Assembly: GCA_012032275.1 (NCBI GenBank)
Contig: JAAURK010000008.1
Span: forward strand, 1-32,127
Reading direction: 5' to 3'
DNA length: 32,127 bases
From: Tabrizicola sp.
GTDB taxonomy: Bacteria > Pseudomonadota > Alphaproteobacteria > Rhodobacterales > Rhodobacteraceae
The translations under genes were made by a program, and so were the position numbers. Positions 8,013 to 15,079 of the stretch are shown here, in pieces. The stretch's first letter is position 1. Each line of letters opens with the position of its first letter. Below the pieces are notes generated by a model. It did not search any database and was not told the origin of the DNA. It was given only the letters and a program-made list of their open reading frames with translations.

Positions 8013-8540
8013 ATGGGCTATGCGAGCGGTCATCCGATCCGCCTCATCTCGGGGCGTCTGGCGTTGGACTTCGTGAATACGGCCGACTGGTCTTCGGTCG
8101 GTGAGGTAACGCATGAAAAGCTTGCGTCGCTCGCCGATCTCGGGTCATGGGCGAAGGCCGTGGGTCTGTCGCGCACCATGCTGCCCGACGACATCGGCGA
8201 AGCCGTCGCCTACCGGCGCGCGCTCAGGCGGCTTTTCCTTCCCGCATCGCATGCAGTCGACAAGTGTGCAGCAGACCCGTTTCCGCACCGGGGCCTTCTT
8301 CTGGACGGAACGGCACGGCCACCGACGCACCCTCCGCTTCTCGACATGATCGCGACCTCCGCGCTGGCCCTGCTGTCCGACCCGCGCGAGATGGACCGGA
8401 TCAAGCTCTGCCCCGGCGACGATTGCGGCTGGCTGTTCCTGGACGAGACAAGGAACGCCCGCCGCAAATGGTGCATGATGGAGACCTGCGGCAACCGCGC
8501 AAAGGCCGCACGCCATTACGCCAAAAGCCGCGCTGGCTGA
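8013..8540 (+). CDS. CGNR zinc-finger domain protein (ABATE-type N-terminus)
   Basis: A 175-aa protein with the two-part structure of the CGNR family: an N-terminal stress-linked ABATE-like region beginning LISGRLALDFVNT (residues 11-23), and a C-terminal treble-clef zinc finger with Cys133, Cys138, Cys154 and Cys159, the last within the CGNR motif (159-162), with CGWLFLDETRN between. The family is regarded as putative DNA-binding transcription regulators; the metal-binding site is complete. It is divergent from azlCD across a 60-bp gap with repeats, so it may control that exporter. The N-terminal part is slightly shorter than in many members. Confidence 0.88.
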   Translation: MGYASGHPIRLISGRLALDFVNTADWSSVGEVTHEKLASLADLGSWAKAVGLSRTMLPDDIGEAVAYRRALRRLFLPASHAVDKCAADPFPHRGLLLDGTARPPTHPPLLDMIATSALALLSDPREMDRIKLCPGDDCGWLFLDETRNARRKWCMMETCGNRAKAARHYAKSRAG

Positions 8541-8573
8541 GGGCAGGGGGCAGGCCGCCGCGACTTCCTGAGA

Positions 8574-8605
8574 GGTGCCGCGGCACCCACCGCGGACCGG
8601 TGCCG
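8574..8605. repeat. Competing GC-rich hairpins downstream of the CGNR gene
   Basis: GGTGCCG (8574-8580) is followed directly by CGGCACC (8581-8587), a perfect 14-bp palindrome, and GGTGCCG recurs at 8599-8605. The middle arm can pair with either flank, giving two exclusive hairpins. There is no T-run. It could be an extragenic palindrome or a weak 3' end of the CGNR transcript. Confidence 0.5.
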
Positions 8606-8744
8606 TGGGACGGGAGTTCTCAAGGCAGATGCTGATACTGCTGAACAGCGGTCCGCTCCGCCCGGCCAGCGAACAAGTCCTCGTGCAACCAACCACCATG
8701 AAACATAATAGGAACATCATCTTTCATGCGCGGGGCTGCTATTG

Positions 8745-9386
8745 ATGGAAAGTATCGCACCTTACTTGCCCGGCATCCTGCTGTCCTACGGCGCATTTCT
8801 GATGGCCGTTGCCAGCCCCGGTCCGAACGTTCTTGCCGTGATCGGAACAGCCATGGCGGTGAACCGTCCGTCAGGTATGGCGCTGGCTATGGGTGTTGCG
8901 ACAGGCACGTTGAGCTGGGGAATGCTGACGGCAGTCGGGCTATCGGCACTGCTTGCGACCTATGCCTCCGCAATCCTCATCATCAAGTTGTTTGGCGGTC
9001 TCTACCTGCTTTGGCTGGCCTGTAAAGCGTTCAAGTCTGCGGCGTCTCCGCACGATATTGATGCGACCGAACTGGCGGGTGGCCCTCGCACGGCCTGGGG
9101 CTATGCCAGACGCGGATACATCATACAGATGACCAATCCGAAAGCGGCGCTTGCCTGGATCGCGATCATCTCGCTCGGCCTTGCGCCTGATGCGCCCCTG
9201 TGGGTCGCGGGCGCGATTGTGGGCGGCACGTTTGTCCTGTCGGTGGTGATCCACCTCGTCTATGCGCTCGCCTTTTCGACGCCGATGATGGTTCGGGTCT
9301 ACGGGCGCGCGCGCCGTATCATCCAAGGTGCGCTTGGCACCTTCTTTGGGCTGGCAGGTCTTCGTTTGCTGACGGATCGGGGTTGA
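8745..9386 (+). CDS. LysE/RhtB family amino acid exporter
   Basis: Inner-membrane exporter of the LysE superfamily, 213 aa from the ATG at 8745 (a TTG sits one codon earlier). The family signature SPGPNVLAVIGTAMA follows the first helix, with RPSGMALAMGVATG next, then KLFGGLYLLWLACKAFKSA and a later MTNPKAALAWIAIISLG, all standard in LysE/RhtB proteins. Five to six transmembrane helices are visible. These exporters move amino acids, homoserine lactones or related metabolites out of the cell; the substrate here is unknown. It is followed after 4 bp by the ABM-domain gene, so the two are co-transcribed. No strong Shine-Dalgarno is seen before the start. Confidence 0.92.
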   Translation: MESIAPYLPGILLSYGAFLMAVASPGPNVLAVIGTAMAVNRPSGMALAMGVATGTLSWGMLTAVGLSALLATYASAILIIKLFGGLYLLWLACKAFKSAASPHDIDATELAGGPRTAWGYARRGYIIQMTNPKAALAWIAIISLGLAPDAPLWVAGAIVGGTFVLSVVIHLVYALAFSTPMMVRVYGRARRIIQGALGTFFGLAGLRLLTDRG

Positions 9387-9390
9387 GCGG

Positions 9391-9723
9391 ATGGGAGTCT
9401 ATGACGCCAACGCAGCGGCACAGAACCTTAACACGGGTTTCATCGTCATGGTGCGGATTACCGCGAGGGAAGGAGAGGCCGATGCCGTGGCAGACATTCT
9501 CCAGCGCTTGGCCGAACCCTCGAACGCGGAACCCGGAATGAAGTTCTTCATGCCCTACAGATCACCGGATGATCCGTCGCAGTTCTTTGTCTATGAGCTT
9601 TATGAAGACGCGTCCGGATGGGACGCGCACAATGCCTCGCCACACTTCCTCGCAGCTGTCGATGATCTTGTGGCAAAGGCTGCACACCGGGAACGCATCC
9701 CATTCGCACCCTTCGTGACATAA
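9391..9723 (+). CDS. Antibiotic biosynthesis monooxygenase (ABM) domain protein
   Basis: A 110-aa single-domain protein of the dimeric alpha/beta-barrel ABM/YgiN family. The diagnostic stretches are VMVRITAREGEADAVADIL, then AEPGMKFFMPYRSPDDPSQFFVYELYEDASGWDAHNASPHF, in which the strand-helix-His pattern near the end is typical. The family includes quinol monooxygenases and haem-degrading enzymes but many members have no known reaction; I do not assign one. The start lies 4 bp after the LysE-type exporter stop, with GAGCGG just before the ATG, so the pair is probably one operon, linking a possible small-molecule-modifying enzyme with an exporter. Confidence 0.85.
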   Translation: MGVYDANAAAQNLNTGFIVMVRITAREGEADAVADILQRLAEPSNAEPGMKFFMPYRSPDDPSQFFVYELYEDASGWDAHNASPHFLAAVDDLVAKAAHRERIPFAPFVT

Positions 9724-9831
9724 AGCCGGGCTCCCAAAGGCAGATCGAGCTGATTTTGCGCGCCGAGCAGACAGCCGTCATTCAGGTTGATACCGGAAAG
9801 TCCCCACCGCCCCGAACGCAGAGGTTCGCGC

Positions 9832-9868
9832 CACCGCCTCGTCCCGAACGACATGCCGGTGCCGGGCG
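9832..9868 (+). repeat. Mosaic intergenic repeat fragment (copy 2)
   Basis: CACCGCCTCGTCCCGAACGACA followed by GGTGCCGGGCGG is closely matched at 15995-16030 (CACCGCCTCGTCCTGAACGACA, then TGTGCCGGGCCAC). It lies in the gap between the ABM-domain gene and the first MarR gene, and would be transcribed as the leader of the latter. Confidence 0.55.
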
Positions 9869-9870
9869 GC

Positions 9871-9913
9871 TTGCACGTTGGCAAGTTGTGTGTCGAGAGA
9901 GAGCGTTTCTCGA
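9871..9913. promoter_or_regulatory. Inverted repeats upstream of the MarR gene
   Basis: Two inverted repeats lie just before the MarR gene: TTGC-N6-GCAA (9871-9884) and TCGAGA-N9-TCTCGA (9893-9898 with 9908-9913). MarR dimers bind such imperfect palindromes and usually repress their own promoter, so these are reasonable operator candidates. No clear -35/-10 pair could be chosen. Confidence 0.4.
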
Positions 9914-9951
9914 TTGTTGCCATGGATATTGTCGTCATGTACAGTAATCTC

Positions 9952-10404
9952 ATGGAGAAGCAGAATCCCACGATTGGTTCACTGATCTGGCATCTTTCCA
10001 CGCGGTGGAGGACCGAAGTGGACCGCACAGTCGCGCCACTTGGCCTAACTCACGCGCAATACACCGTGCTCGCATCGCTGCACGCCATGACATCGCAGCC
10101 GACGCAGCGTGAACTCGCGGATGTCGTCGGGCTGACGCCGATCTACATATCCAAACTCATCCGGTCGCTGGAGAGTGCCGGCAATCTCGTGCGGGTGCCG
10201 GATCCAAAGGACAGCAGGGCCGTCAGGCTGACGCTAAGCGATCAGGGGCGCGAATGCGTTGTCGCCGCCAGAGATTCCGTCAGAAGACTGGACCGCGAGC
10301 TGACCAGACCGCTTGGCGAGCCTGACGGAGAAGCAGCGAGCGAATTCAGGAACATCTTGAAGGCCTTGATCCAACACCACAAGGACATGGGAGCCCGAAC
10401 ATGA
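9952..10404 (+). CDS. MarR family transcriptional regulator
   Basis: Winged-helix repressor of about 150 aa. The frame is open from a TTG at 9787, with ATGs at 9922, 9937 and 9952; I choose 9952 because the resulting N-terminus (MEKQNPTIGSLIWHLSTRWR) has the usual MarR length, but no start has a good Shine-Dalgarno. The dimerisation helix leads into GLTHAQYTVLASLHA, the helix-turn-helix TQRELADVVGLTPIYISKLIRSLESAG spans residues 51-77, and the wing VPDPKDSRAVRLTLSDQG carries the family Asp-x-Arg. Its stop overlaps the next gene's start by four bases (ATGA), so the two regulators are translationally coupled. It may control the upstream exporter/ABM pair. Confidence 0.9.
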   Translation: MEKQNPTIGSLIWHLSTRWRTEVDRTVAPLGLTHAQYTVLASLHAMTSQPTQRELADVVGLTPIYISKLIRSLESAGNLVRVPDPKDSRAVRLTLSDQGRECVVAARDSVRRLDRELTRPLGEPDGEAASEFRNILKALIQHHKDMGART

Positions 10405-10832
10405 CGACCGCAGAACCTCTGACCCGCTACCTCGGCAAAGCCGAACGGACACTGCAGTCACTGCTGCAGACGCAACTGCGCGCAGCAGGCATGACCTTCC
10501 CCGAATGGGCGGTACTCACGTTTCTTAGCGGCGGTCCGCTGACACGACAGCAGTTGACCGATGCTGTCGTCAAAGGTCACGTCGCAGGCGCGCGAGACCC
10601 TGCTGACCTGATCAAGGCGATGGTCGACAGGGGTTTGGCCGAAGCCTCTGGCGAGCGGCTTGCAATGACGGCAAAGGGCAAGGAAATCTTCGATCCGCTA
10701 CGCGATTCCGTCATGAAGATCACCGCCGAGCTGGAATTCGCGATATCGGAAGATGACCTCGCTGCAACGAAGCGGACGCTGCAAACCATTTCGGAGCGAG
10801 CGGCAAGAATGCTTGCAATCGCCGAGGTGTGA
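10401..10832 (+). CDS. MarR-like winged-helix protein, second of a coupled pair
   Basis: A 143-aa protein with MarR-type layout: helices 1-2 (YLGKAERTLQSLLQTQLRAAGM), FPEWAVLTFLSGG, a helix-turn-helix around residues 50-80 (TRQQLTDAVVKGHVAGARDPADLIKAMVDRGL), and a long C-terminal helix for dimerisation. It differs from canonical MarR in a shortened wing (EASGERLAMTAKGKEIF) without the Asp-x-Arg loop. It overlaps the preceding MarR gene by four bases. It could act as a separate repressor, or as a heterodimer or antagonist partner; the sequence does not decide. No gene follows on the same strand for 225 bp. Confidence 0.82.
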   Translation: MTTAEPLTRYLGKAERTLQSLLQTQLRAAGMTFPEWAVLTFLSGGPLTRQQLTDAVVKGHVAGARDPADLIKAMVDRGLAEASGERLAMTAKGKEIFDPLRDSVMKITAELEFAISEDDLAATKRTLQTISERAARMLAIAEV

Positions 10833-10934
10833 ACCGGCGGCGCGCGGCTTGGGGCAGGGCATTCGTCCCGGCACGAGGAGGAGGGGCTACTGGTTCCCGG
10901 CAGACCCCGGGGCCTACCGCGTCGCCCGGAGCGA

Positions 10935-10969
10935 TGTGCCCGGCCCGGATCACTTTTCGCCGCCGTGAC
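10935..10969 (+). repeat. Mosaic intergenic repeat fragment (copy 3)
   Basis: TGTGCCCGGCCCGGATCACTTTTCGCCGCCGT resembles 16021-16047, which has TGTGCCGGGCCACTTTTCGGCGCCGTC. It lies in the 225-bp gap between the second MarR-like gene (ends 10832) and the 159-aa gene (starts 11058). A short direct repeat (CAGTCGCCG, twice, 10969-10990 area) follows it. Nothing else is recognisable in the gap. Confidence 0.5.
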
Positions 10970-11057
10970 AGTCGCCGTGCCAGTCGCCGCGCAGGGCGTG
11001 TTCGCGCCTAAACCTCCGACTTTGCATCAGGCTTGAACACTCCCTAAAGTTACATGC

Positions 11058-11537
11058 ATGTATTGGCCCATTCCCGGCATAAAGAAGCACCCTGAACGAC
11101 GCTGGAATCAGCCCGACCGCATCTTCTTCGGCTTTGGTGCATGTCATATTCTGGCGGGTGTATTCCTGGAGGAAGCGCCCTTCCATGGTTTCTATGGTGA
11201 GTGGATTGTCCCGATCAGAGGTTTCGCCGGCACCCACATCTATGTCACCAACGGCCTCATATCATTCGACTTTCACGGCTACACCATTCGCGAGAGGCTT
11301 TTGGCCCGATACGGGAAAGGTCATCGGACCCGAAATCCCGCGTGGGACGCCGAGGTCGTGAAGATCGACTTTGATCTACTCGACACCCATGAGTTGAACG
11401 CCCGGAAGCATCTGGGGCCGGATCAATATTTCGGCGATCCGATACCAAGAGCGAGAGCATTCATCGCATCGAAGAGATACCCGGCAGAACTGCAGAAACT
11501 GGTGCGACCTGAGCGTCCCGTCCGCCGCGAACCCTGA
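11058..11537 (+). CDS. Conserved-looking hypothetical protein, 159 aa
   Basis: I do not recognise the family. The frame is open from an ATG at 11058 and the product looks like a soluble globular protein: aromatic-rich N-terminal half (RIFFGFGACHILAGVFLEEAPFHGFYGEWI), then GTHIYVTNGLISFDFHGYTIRERLL, and a charged C-terminus ending in RPERPVRREP. No signal peptide, membrane helix or cofactor motif is seen. Codon choice looks less GC-biased than in the metabolic genes nearby. It stands alone between the MarR pair and the convergent PEP mutase-family gene. The coding call rests on length, sensible amino acid makeup and absence of a better frame. Confidence 0.7.
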   Translation: MYWPIPGIKKHPERRWNQPDRIFFGFGACHILAGVFLEEAPFHGFYGEWIVPIRGFAGTHIYVTNGLISFDFHGYTIRERLLARYGKGHRTRNPAWDAEVVKIDFDLLDTHELNARKHLGPDQYFGDPIPRARAFIASKRYPAELQKLVRPERPVRREP

Positions 11538-11662
11538 CATCCGCGCAAGCCTCATGCCGCTGCTTGCGCCCGCGTGGTCGCTGACACGTGGCCGGGGTGA
11601 GGCGGGACGCGAGGGCTCGCGCTGACGTGCGCGCGGGTGGTCCCCATGCCGATGCGCAGCGG

Positions 11663-12430
11663 TCATCTCGTGAAACAGGCAGCCGCGTCGCGTTCCAAGG
11701 CCGCGGTCAGGCCGATGTAGGGGCTGGGTCCGAAGCTGATCCGGGAGACGCCGCAGGCTGCGAGATCGCTTATGTCTTGCGGATCGGCGGTCATCACGTT
11801 GACTGGAAGCGTCACCCTTTCGCAGAGGCCGCGGATCAGCGTCCTGTCGGCCAGCCCCGGCACGAAGAATCCGTCGGCGCCCGCCTCGGCATATGCGGCG
11901 GCACGTGCGACGGCATCGTCGAGGAGGCTCGCGTGGCCGCGATCGGGCGCCGCTTTCAGGAACAGGTCGGTGCGGGCGTTGATGAAGGCCGGAACGCCCA
12001 GGGCTTCGGCGGCGTCACGCACGGCGCGCAGTCGCGCCACCTGATCCACGATGCTGTAAAGACCCGGGGCATTCACCACCTGATCCTCGAAGTTCAGGCC
12101 GATCACCCCGAGCGTCAGCAGACGGCGGATGTTCTGCCCGACCGCTCCGGGATCGGTGGCATACCCGCCCTCGAAATCCACCGTGACCGGAAGATCCACG
12201 CTCTGCACGATCCTTGTCACCACCGCCAGCACGGCATCCAGAGGAAGCACCTCCCCATCCTCATGGCCCTGAGCGGCCGCCACGGACCAGCTGCCGGTCG
12301 CAATGGCCATCGCTCCGGCCCGCGCAACGGCCCTGGCACTCCCGGCGTCCCAGATGTTGTAAAGGATGAGCGGATTGTGCGGGACGTGCAGATGGCGGAA
12401 CACAGCGGCCTTGTCGCTTTCAGAAGTCAT
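11663..12430 (-). CDS. PEP mutase / isocitrate lyase superfamily protein
   Basis: A 255-aa single-domain TIM-barrel protein of the PEP mutase/ICL superfamily. Metal- and substrate-binding features are visible: YNIWDAGSARAVARAG near residue 24, VDFEGGYA (Asp85, Glu87), LNFEDQ (Glu115, Asp116) and FINARTD (Arg153, Asp155). The KKCGH catalytic loop of isocitrate lyase is absent, so it belongs with the oxaloacetate hydrolase/PEP mutase-like branch that cleaves or forms C-C or P-C bonds in small 2-oxo acids; the actual substrate is unknown. The start overlaps the ada stop by four bases (ATGA), so its translation is coupled to Ada. Both genes share a GGAA(A)CCGGCGC leader before their ATG. Confidence 0.88.
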   Translation of the reverse strand: MTSESDKAAVFRHLHVPHNPLILYNIWDAGSARAVARAGAMAIATGSWSVAAAQGHEDGEVLPLDAVLAVVTRIVQSVDLPVTVDFEGGYATDPGAVGQNIRRLLTLGVIGLNFEDQVVNAPGLYSIVDQVARLRAVRDAAEALGVPAFINARTDLFLKAAPDRGHASLLDDAVARAAAYAEAGADGFFVPGLADRTLIRGLCERVTLPVNVMTADPQDISDLAACGVSRISFGPSPYIGLTAALERDAAACFTR

Positions 12431-13500
12431 GCGCCGGTTTCCTTCCTCGTCTGCCTCAGATGCCGCTCGATCTCGATCAGGCGCTGCTTGCGCCAGAGAC
12501 CGCCGCCATAGCCGGTCAGCGCACCGTCGGCCCCGATCACGCGATGGCAGGGGATCATCAGCGCGATCTGGTTGGCACCATTGGCGCGCGCAACGGCCCG
12601 TACCGCCGAAGGGCGGCCAATCTGACGCGCGATGTCGGAATAGCTGCGTGTCTCGCCCGCCGGAATCGCCCGCAGCGCATGCCAGACCTGTTGCGTGAAG
12701 GCGCTGCCAGCCGGCGCAAGCGGGGTCAGAAACCGGGCCGAACGGGCGGCGAAATAGTCGGCAAGCTCCTTCGCCGCCTGCTCGGAGGGAGGCAGCGTAC
12801 CAAAGCCGATCTCCTCCCTCGACGCGGCCTTCAGTCGCGCCAGTTCCGCGGGCAGACCCTTGCGATCCACGAACTCCAGAAGATGGAGGTGACTGCGGCT
12901 GCTGACGGCAATCATGTCGCCCAGGGGCGTCGGTATCCAGGTCGCCCGCAGCAGCCGGTCTGCCCGCAGATCCGCCGGAGCGCAGCCGAGAAGTCGGGCG
13001 AAGGCCGACCTGAAGGCGCTGGGAGACGCGAAGCTTGCTTCGTGCTGTGCGGTGATGACCTTGCCACCGCTGGCCAGCGTCTCGAACCCCTCGCGGAGGC
13101 GGCGCTGGCGGGCCATTTCCAGGAATGTCATGCCGAACTGGCGCTTGAAGCTTCGCCGTACCGTGGAAAGGTCATAACCAAGCTTTTCGATATGACGCTC
13201 CGACCAGCGCAGGTCCGGTCGGTCGTCCAGCGCATGCAGAAGTGCTGCAATGGCTGGGTCGGCCAAGGCGGCCGCCTGGAGCGGGTGACACCGCTTGCAG
13301 GGGCGATAGCCTGCCTCGATGCACTCGCCGATGGTCGAAAAGAAGGTGCAATTCTCCTGCTTCGGCTTACGGGCGGGGCAGGTGAGCCTGCAGAAGACGC
13401 CGGTAGAGGCGACGCAGACAAAGGCTTGCCCGTCAAAGCGGCCGTCGCGGGCCAGCAAGGCGGCGTAGAGGGTCTGATGGTCAGGCAGATCAAACAGCAT
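12427..13500 (-). CDS. ada: Bifunctional Ada: regulator and O6-methylguanine-DNA methyltransferase
   Basis: DNA alkylation repair protein and transcription activator of 357 aa. The N-terminal methylphosphotriester domain has the four zinc Cys residues (37, 41, 68, 71; compare Cys38 as acceptor in E. coli Ada). An AraC-type helix-turn-helix follows (residues about 90-165, RSFKRQFGMTFLEMARQRRLREG). The C-terminal methyltransferase domain has the active-site PCHRV (Cys318) and the arginine-finger region GETRSYSDIARQIGRPSAVRAVARANGAN. The start at 13500 has AGGAA upstream. All catalytic parts are present, so the protein should be functional. It probably activates its own operon after methylation; the coupled PEP mutase-family gene would then be co-induced. 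Confidence 0.95.
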   Translation of the reverse strand: MLFDLPDHQTLYAALLARDGRFDGQAFVCVASTGVFCRLTCPARKPKQENCTFFSTIGECIEAGYRPCKRCHPLQAAALADPAIAALLHALDDRPDLRWSERHIEKLGYDLSTVRRSFKRQFGMTFLEMARQRRLREGFETLASGGKVITAQHEASFASPSAFRSAFARLLGCAPADLRADRLLRATWIPTPLGDMIAVSSRSHLHLLEFVDRKGLPAELARLKAASREEIGFGTLPPSEQAAKELADYFAARSARFLTPLAPAGSAFTQQVWHALRAIPAGETRSYSDIARQIGRPSAVRAVARANGANQIALMIPCHRVIGADGALTGYGGGLWRKQRLIEIERHLRQTRKETGA

Positions 13501-13559
13501 GCGCCGGTTCCTACCATTGCAGGAAGCGGCGCGTCGTCGCTTTTCGGGCGTCTATTCCA

Positions 13560-14642
13560 TTATTGTCTGCAGGAACATTCGTGCATGCCGCGGCGATGGC
13601 CCGCTTCAGGCCACAGCCCCGCCGAGACGACATGACGGTCAAAGACCACATCTCGATTATCGCAAGGACCGGTGCCCGCGAAACCACCACGGCCTCTCGT
13701 CCGAGGTCTTGATCCAGCGCCCCGCGCGCGTCGAAAGGGCCGGACCTTAGCCATGACCGGCCGGGCGCTTTCCCATTCCAGCCAGGCCAGCGCCTCCGGT
13801 GCCAAGGCCTCGGACGCCAGCTTTCGGTATGCCACAAGGTCGTCCTCTGCGAGAATTCCGGTCCACTTCCGCGAGGTGGCGCTGTCGAAGAAGGCTTCGT
13901 CGCTCTTCCAGGTGCCCTTTCCGGCATTGGGCGCGAAGCGGTCGGCCCGCGCCTTCATCTTCGCGAACCCTGCCGCAGCAACCAGCGGCTCCATGACATC
14001 CGGAGGCAGGATCACGCCAAGAAAACGCGCCACGCGCGCCATCTCTCCAGCGAGGTTGCGCGACAGGTCGGCATAGTGCACGAGCAGGACATTGGGTCGA
14101 TGCCTCTGTTCCATCGCCGACTTGTAATGGTGGATGACGCTGCCAAGGGTCGGCGCGGCGGTGCCCTGAAAGGATCGTTCAAGGTAATCCCGAAAGCCTT
14201 CGCGCGGATCGTCGAAAGCGGGCATGTCGTTGAAGTCGGCCAACATGTTCGAATGGTGCTTGCGCCAAGAGAAGTAGACGTCGACGGGATGCCGGTAAAC
14301 GCAGACGTATTGCAGGTCCGCCCAGAACGGGATGCCATCGAGCGGCGTGTGGGTCTTGAGGTGGCGGCGATCCGTCACCACTGCAAGCCGCGCCATCACC
14401 GCGTCGAACCTGTCACGCAATGCGTCGACCCAGGGCGAGTTGTCCGAGATGTTGGCGCGCACCTCCGGATTCGCCGAGATCAGCATGGCGACGATGGCCT
14501 GCATCCAGGTCGTGCCGGATTTGGGCGGCGTCACGATGACGATGTCGCCCGCGCGCGGGTCAAAGCGCTTCCACAGACGCGAATCCGCGATACTGTCGAC
14601 ATAGTCGGACGAAGGCGCTTCGGGCGCACCGATCACGGGCAT
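13560..14642 (-). CDS. Sulfotransferase family protein with aberrant C-terminal tail
   Basis: PAPS-dependent sulfotransferase of the cytosolic (Sulfotransfer_1) type. The start at 14642 (MPVIGAPEAP) has GGGAG close upstream. The PAPS 5'-phosphosulfate loop PPKSGTTW is at residues 39-46, the catalytic-type His in KTHTP at 98, the 3'-phosphate-binding VYRHPVDVYFSWRKH at 115-129, and a C-terminal GKGTWKSDEAFFD loop that resembles the family RKG(x)xGDW region. The recognisable domain ends near residue 290. The last 60 or so residues are Arg/Gly-rich and unlike the family; a TAA lies out of frame by one base near 13744. A 3' frameshift or loss of the original stop is therefore likely. Acceptor substrate unknown. 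Confidence 0.85.
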   Translation of the reverse strand: MPVIGAPEAPSSDYVDSIADSRLWKRFDPRAGDIVIVTPPKSGTTWMQAIVAMLISANPEVRANISDNSPWVDALRDRFDAVMARLAVVTDRRHLKTHTPLDGIPFWADLQYVCVYRHPVDVYFSWRKHHSNMLADFNDMPAFDDPREGFRDYLERSFQGTAAPTLGSVIHHYKSAMEQRHRPNVLLVHYADLSRNLAGEMARVARFLGVILPPDVMEPLVAAAGFAKMKARADRFAPNAGKGTWKSDEAFFDSATSRKWTGILAEDDLVAYRKLASEALAPEALAWLEWESARPVMAKVRPFRRARGAGSRPRTRGRGGFAGTGPCDNRDVVFDRHVVSAGLWPEAGHRRGMHECSCRQ

Positions 14643-15079
14643 GCTCTCCCACTTCCACGCCCGCCGGGGCGCGGCCCAAGGGCAAAGGCTAGGCGATCCG
14701 CAATTCCCGCACAAGGAAATCGCCGTCGAGCCCGTTGTGACGGATGCTCCGCACACGGCGAATGTCGGCTTTCGACGTTGTTCGGCATGATGCTGACTTC
14801 GCGTCGTGGAGCGACCGGCAAAAAGGCGCCAAGGTTCCCGACCGATCCGAGTTGGCCAATACGAAAGCGCCTCTGCCTCATGTAGAACCGGTGGAGACCC
14901 CGTCGTTTCAGCTTCTCTTGTCATCAAGCAAGCCCTGGAGATTGAGGAAAGGCCGCCCGAGCACCATCCGCACCGCATCAGCCGGATGATCGATCGTGCC
15001 GCGGTTGACCGTCTGCGAAACCGGAACATGTCCCCACCGTTGCAGAACCGGACCATGGTTCCAAGAAAGGATAGTCAGC
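14643..15079. other. 437-bp gap between sulfotransferase and secreted protein gene
   Basis: The divergent sulfotransferase and 246-aa secreted-protein genes are separated by this stretch. I see no recognised gene. Minus-strand frames contain short open pieces (for example one ending RPFLNLQGLLDDKRS near 14928 and one ending DGDFLVRELRIA near 14691) that may be remnants of older genes, but none has a convincing start or family. Promoters for both flanking genes must lie here; none is clear by eye. Confidence 0.4.

Noticed and set aside
8574-8605. Riboswitch upstream of the LysE-type exporter
   Set aside because: Only simple GC-rich hairpins were found, with no recognisable lysine or guanidine aptamer pattern.
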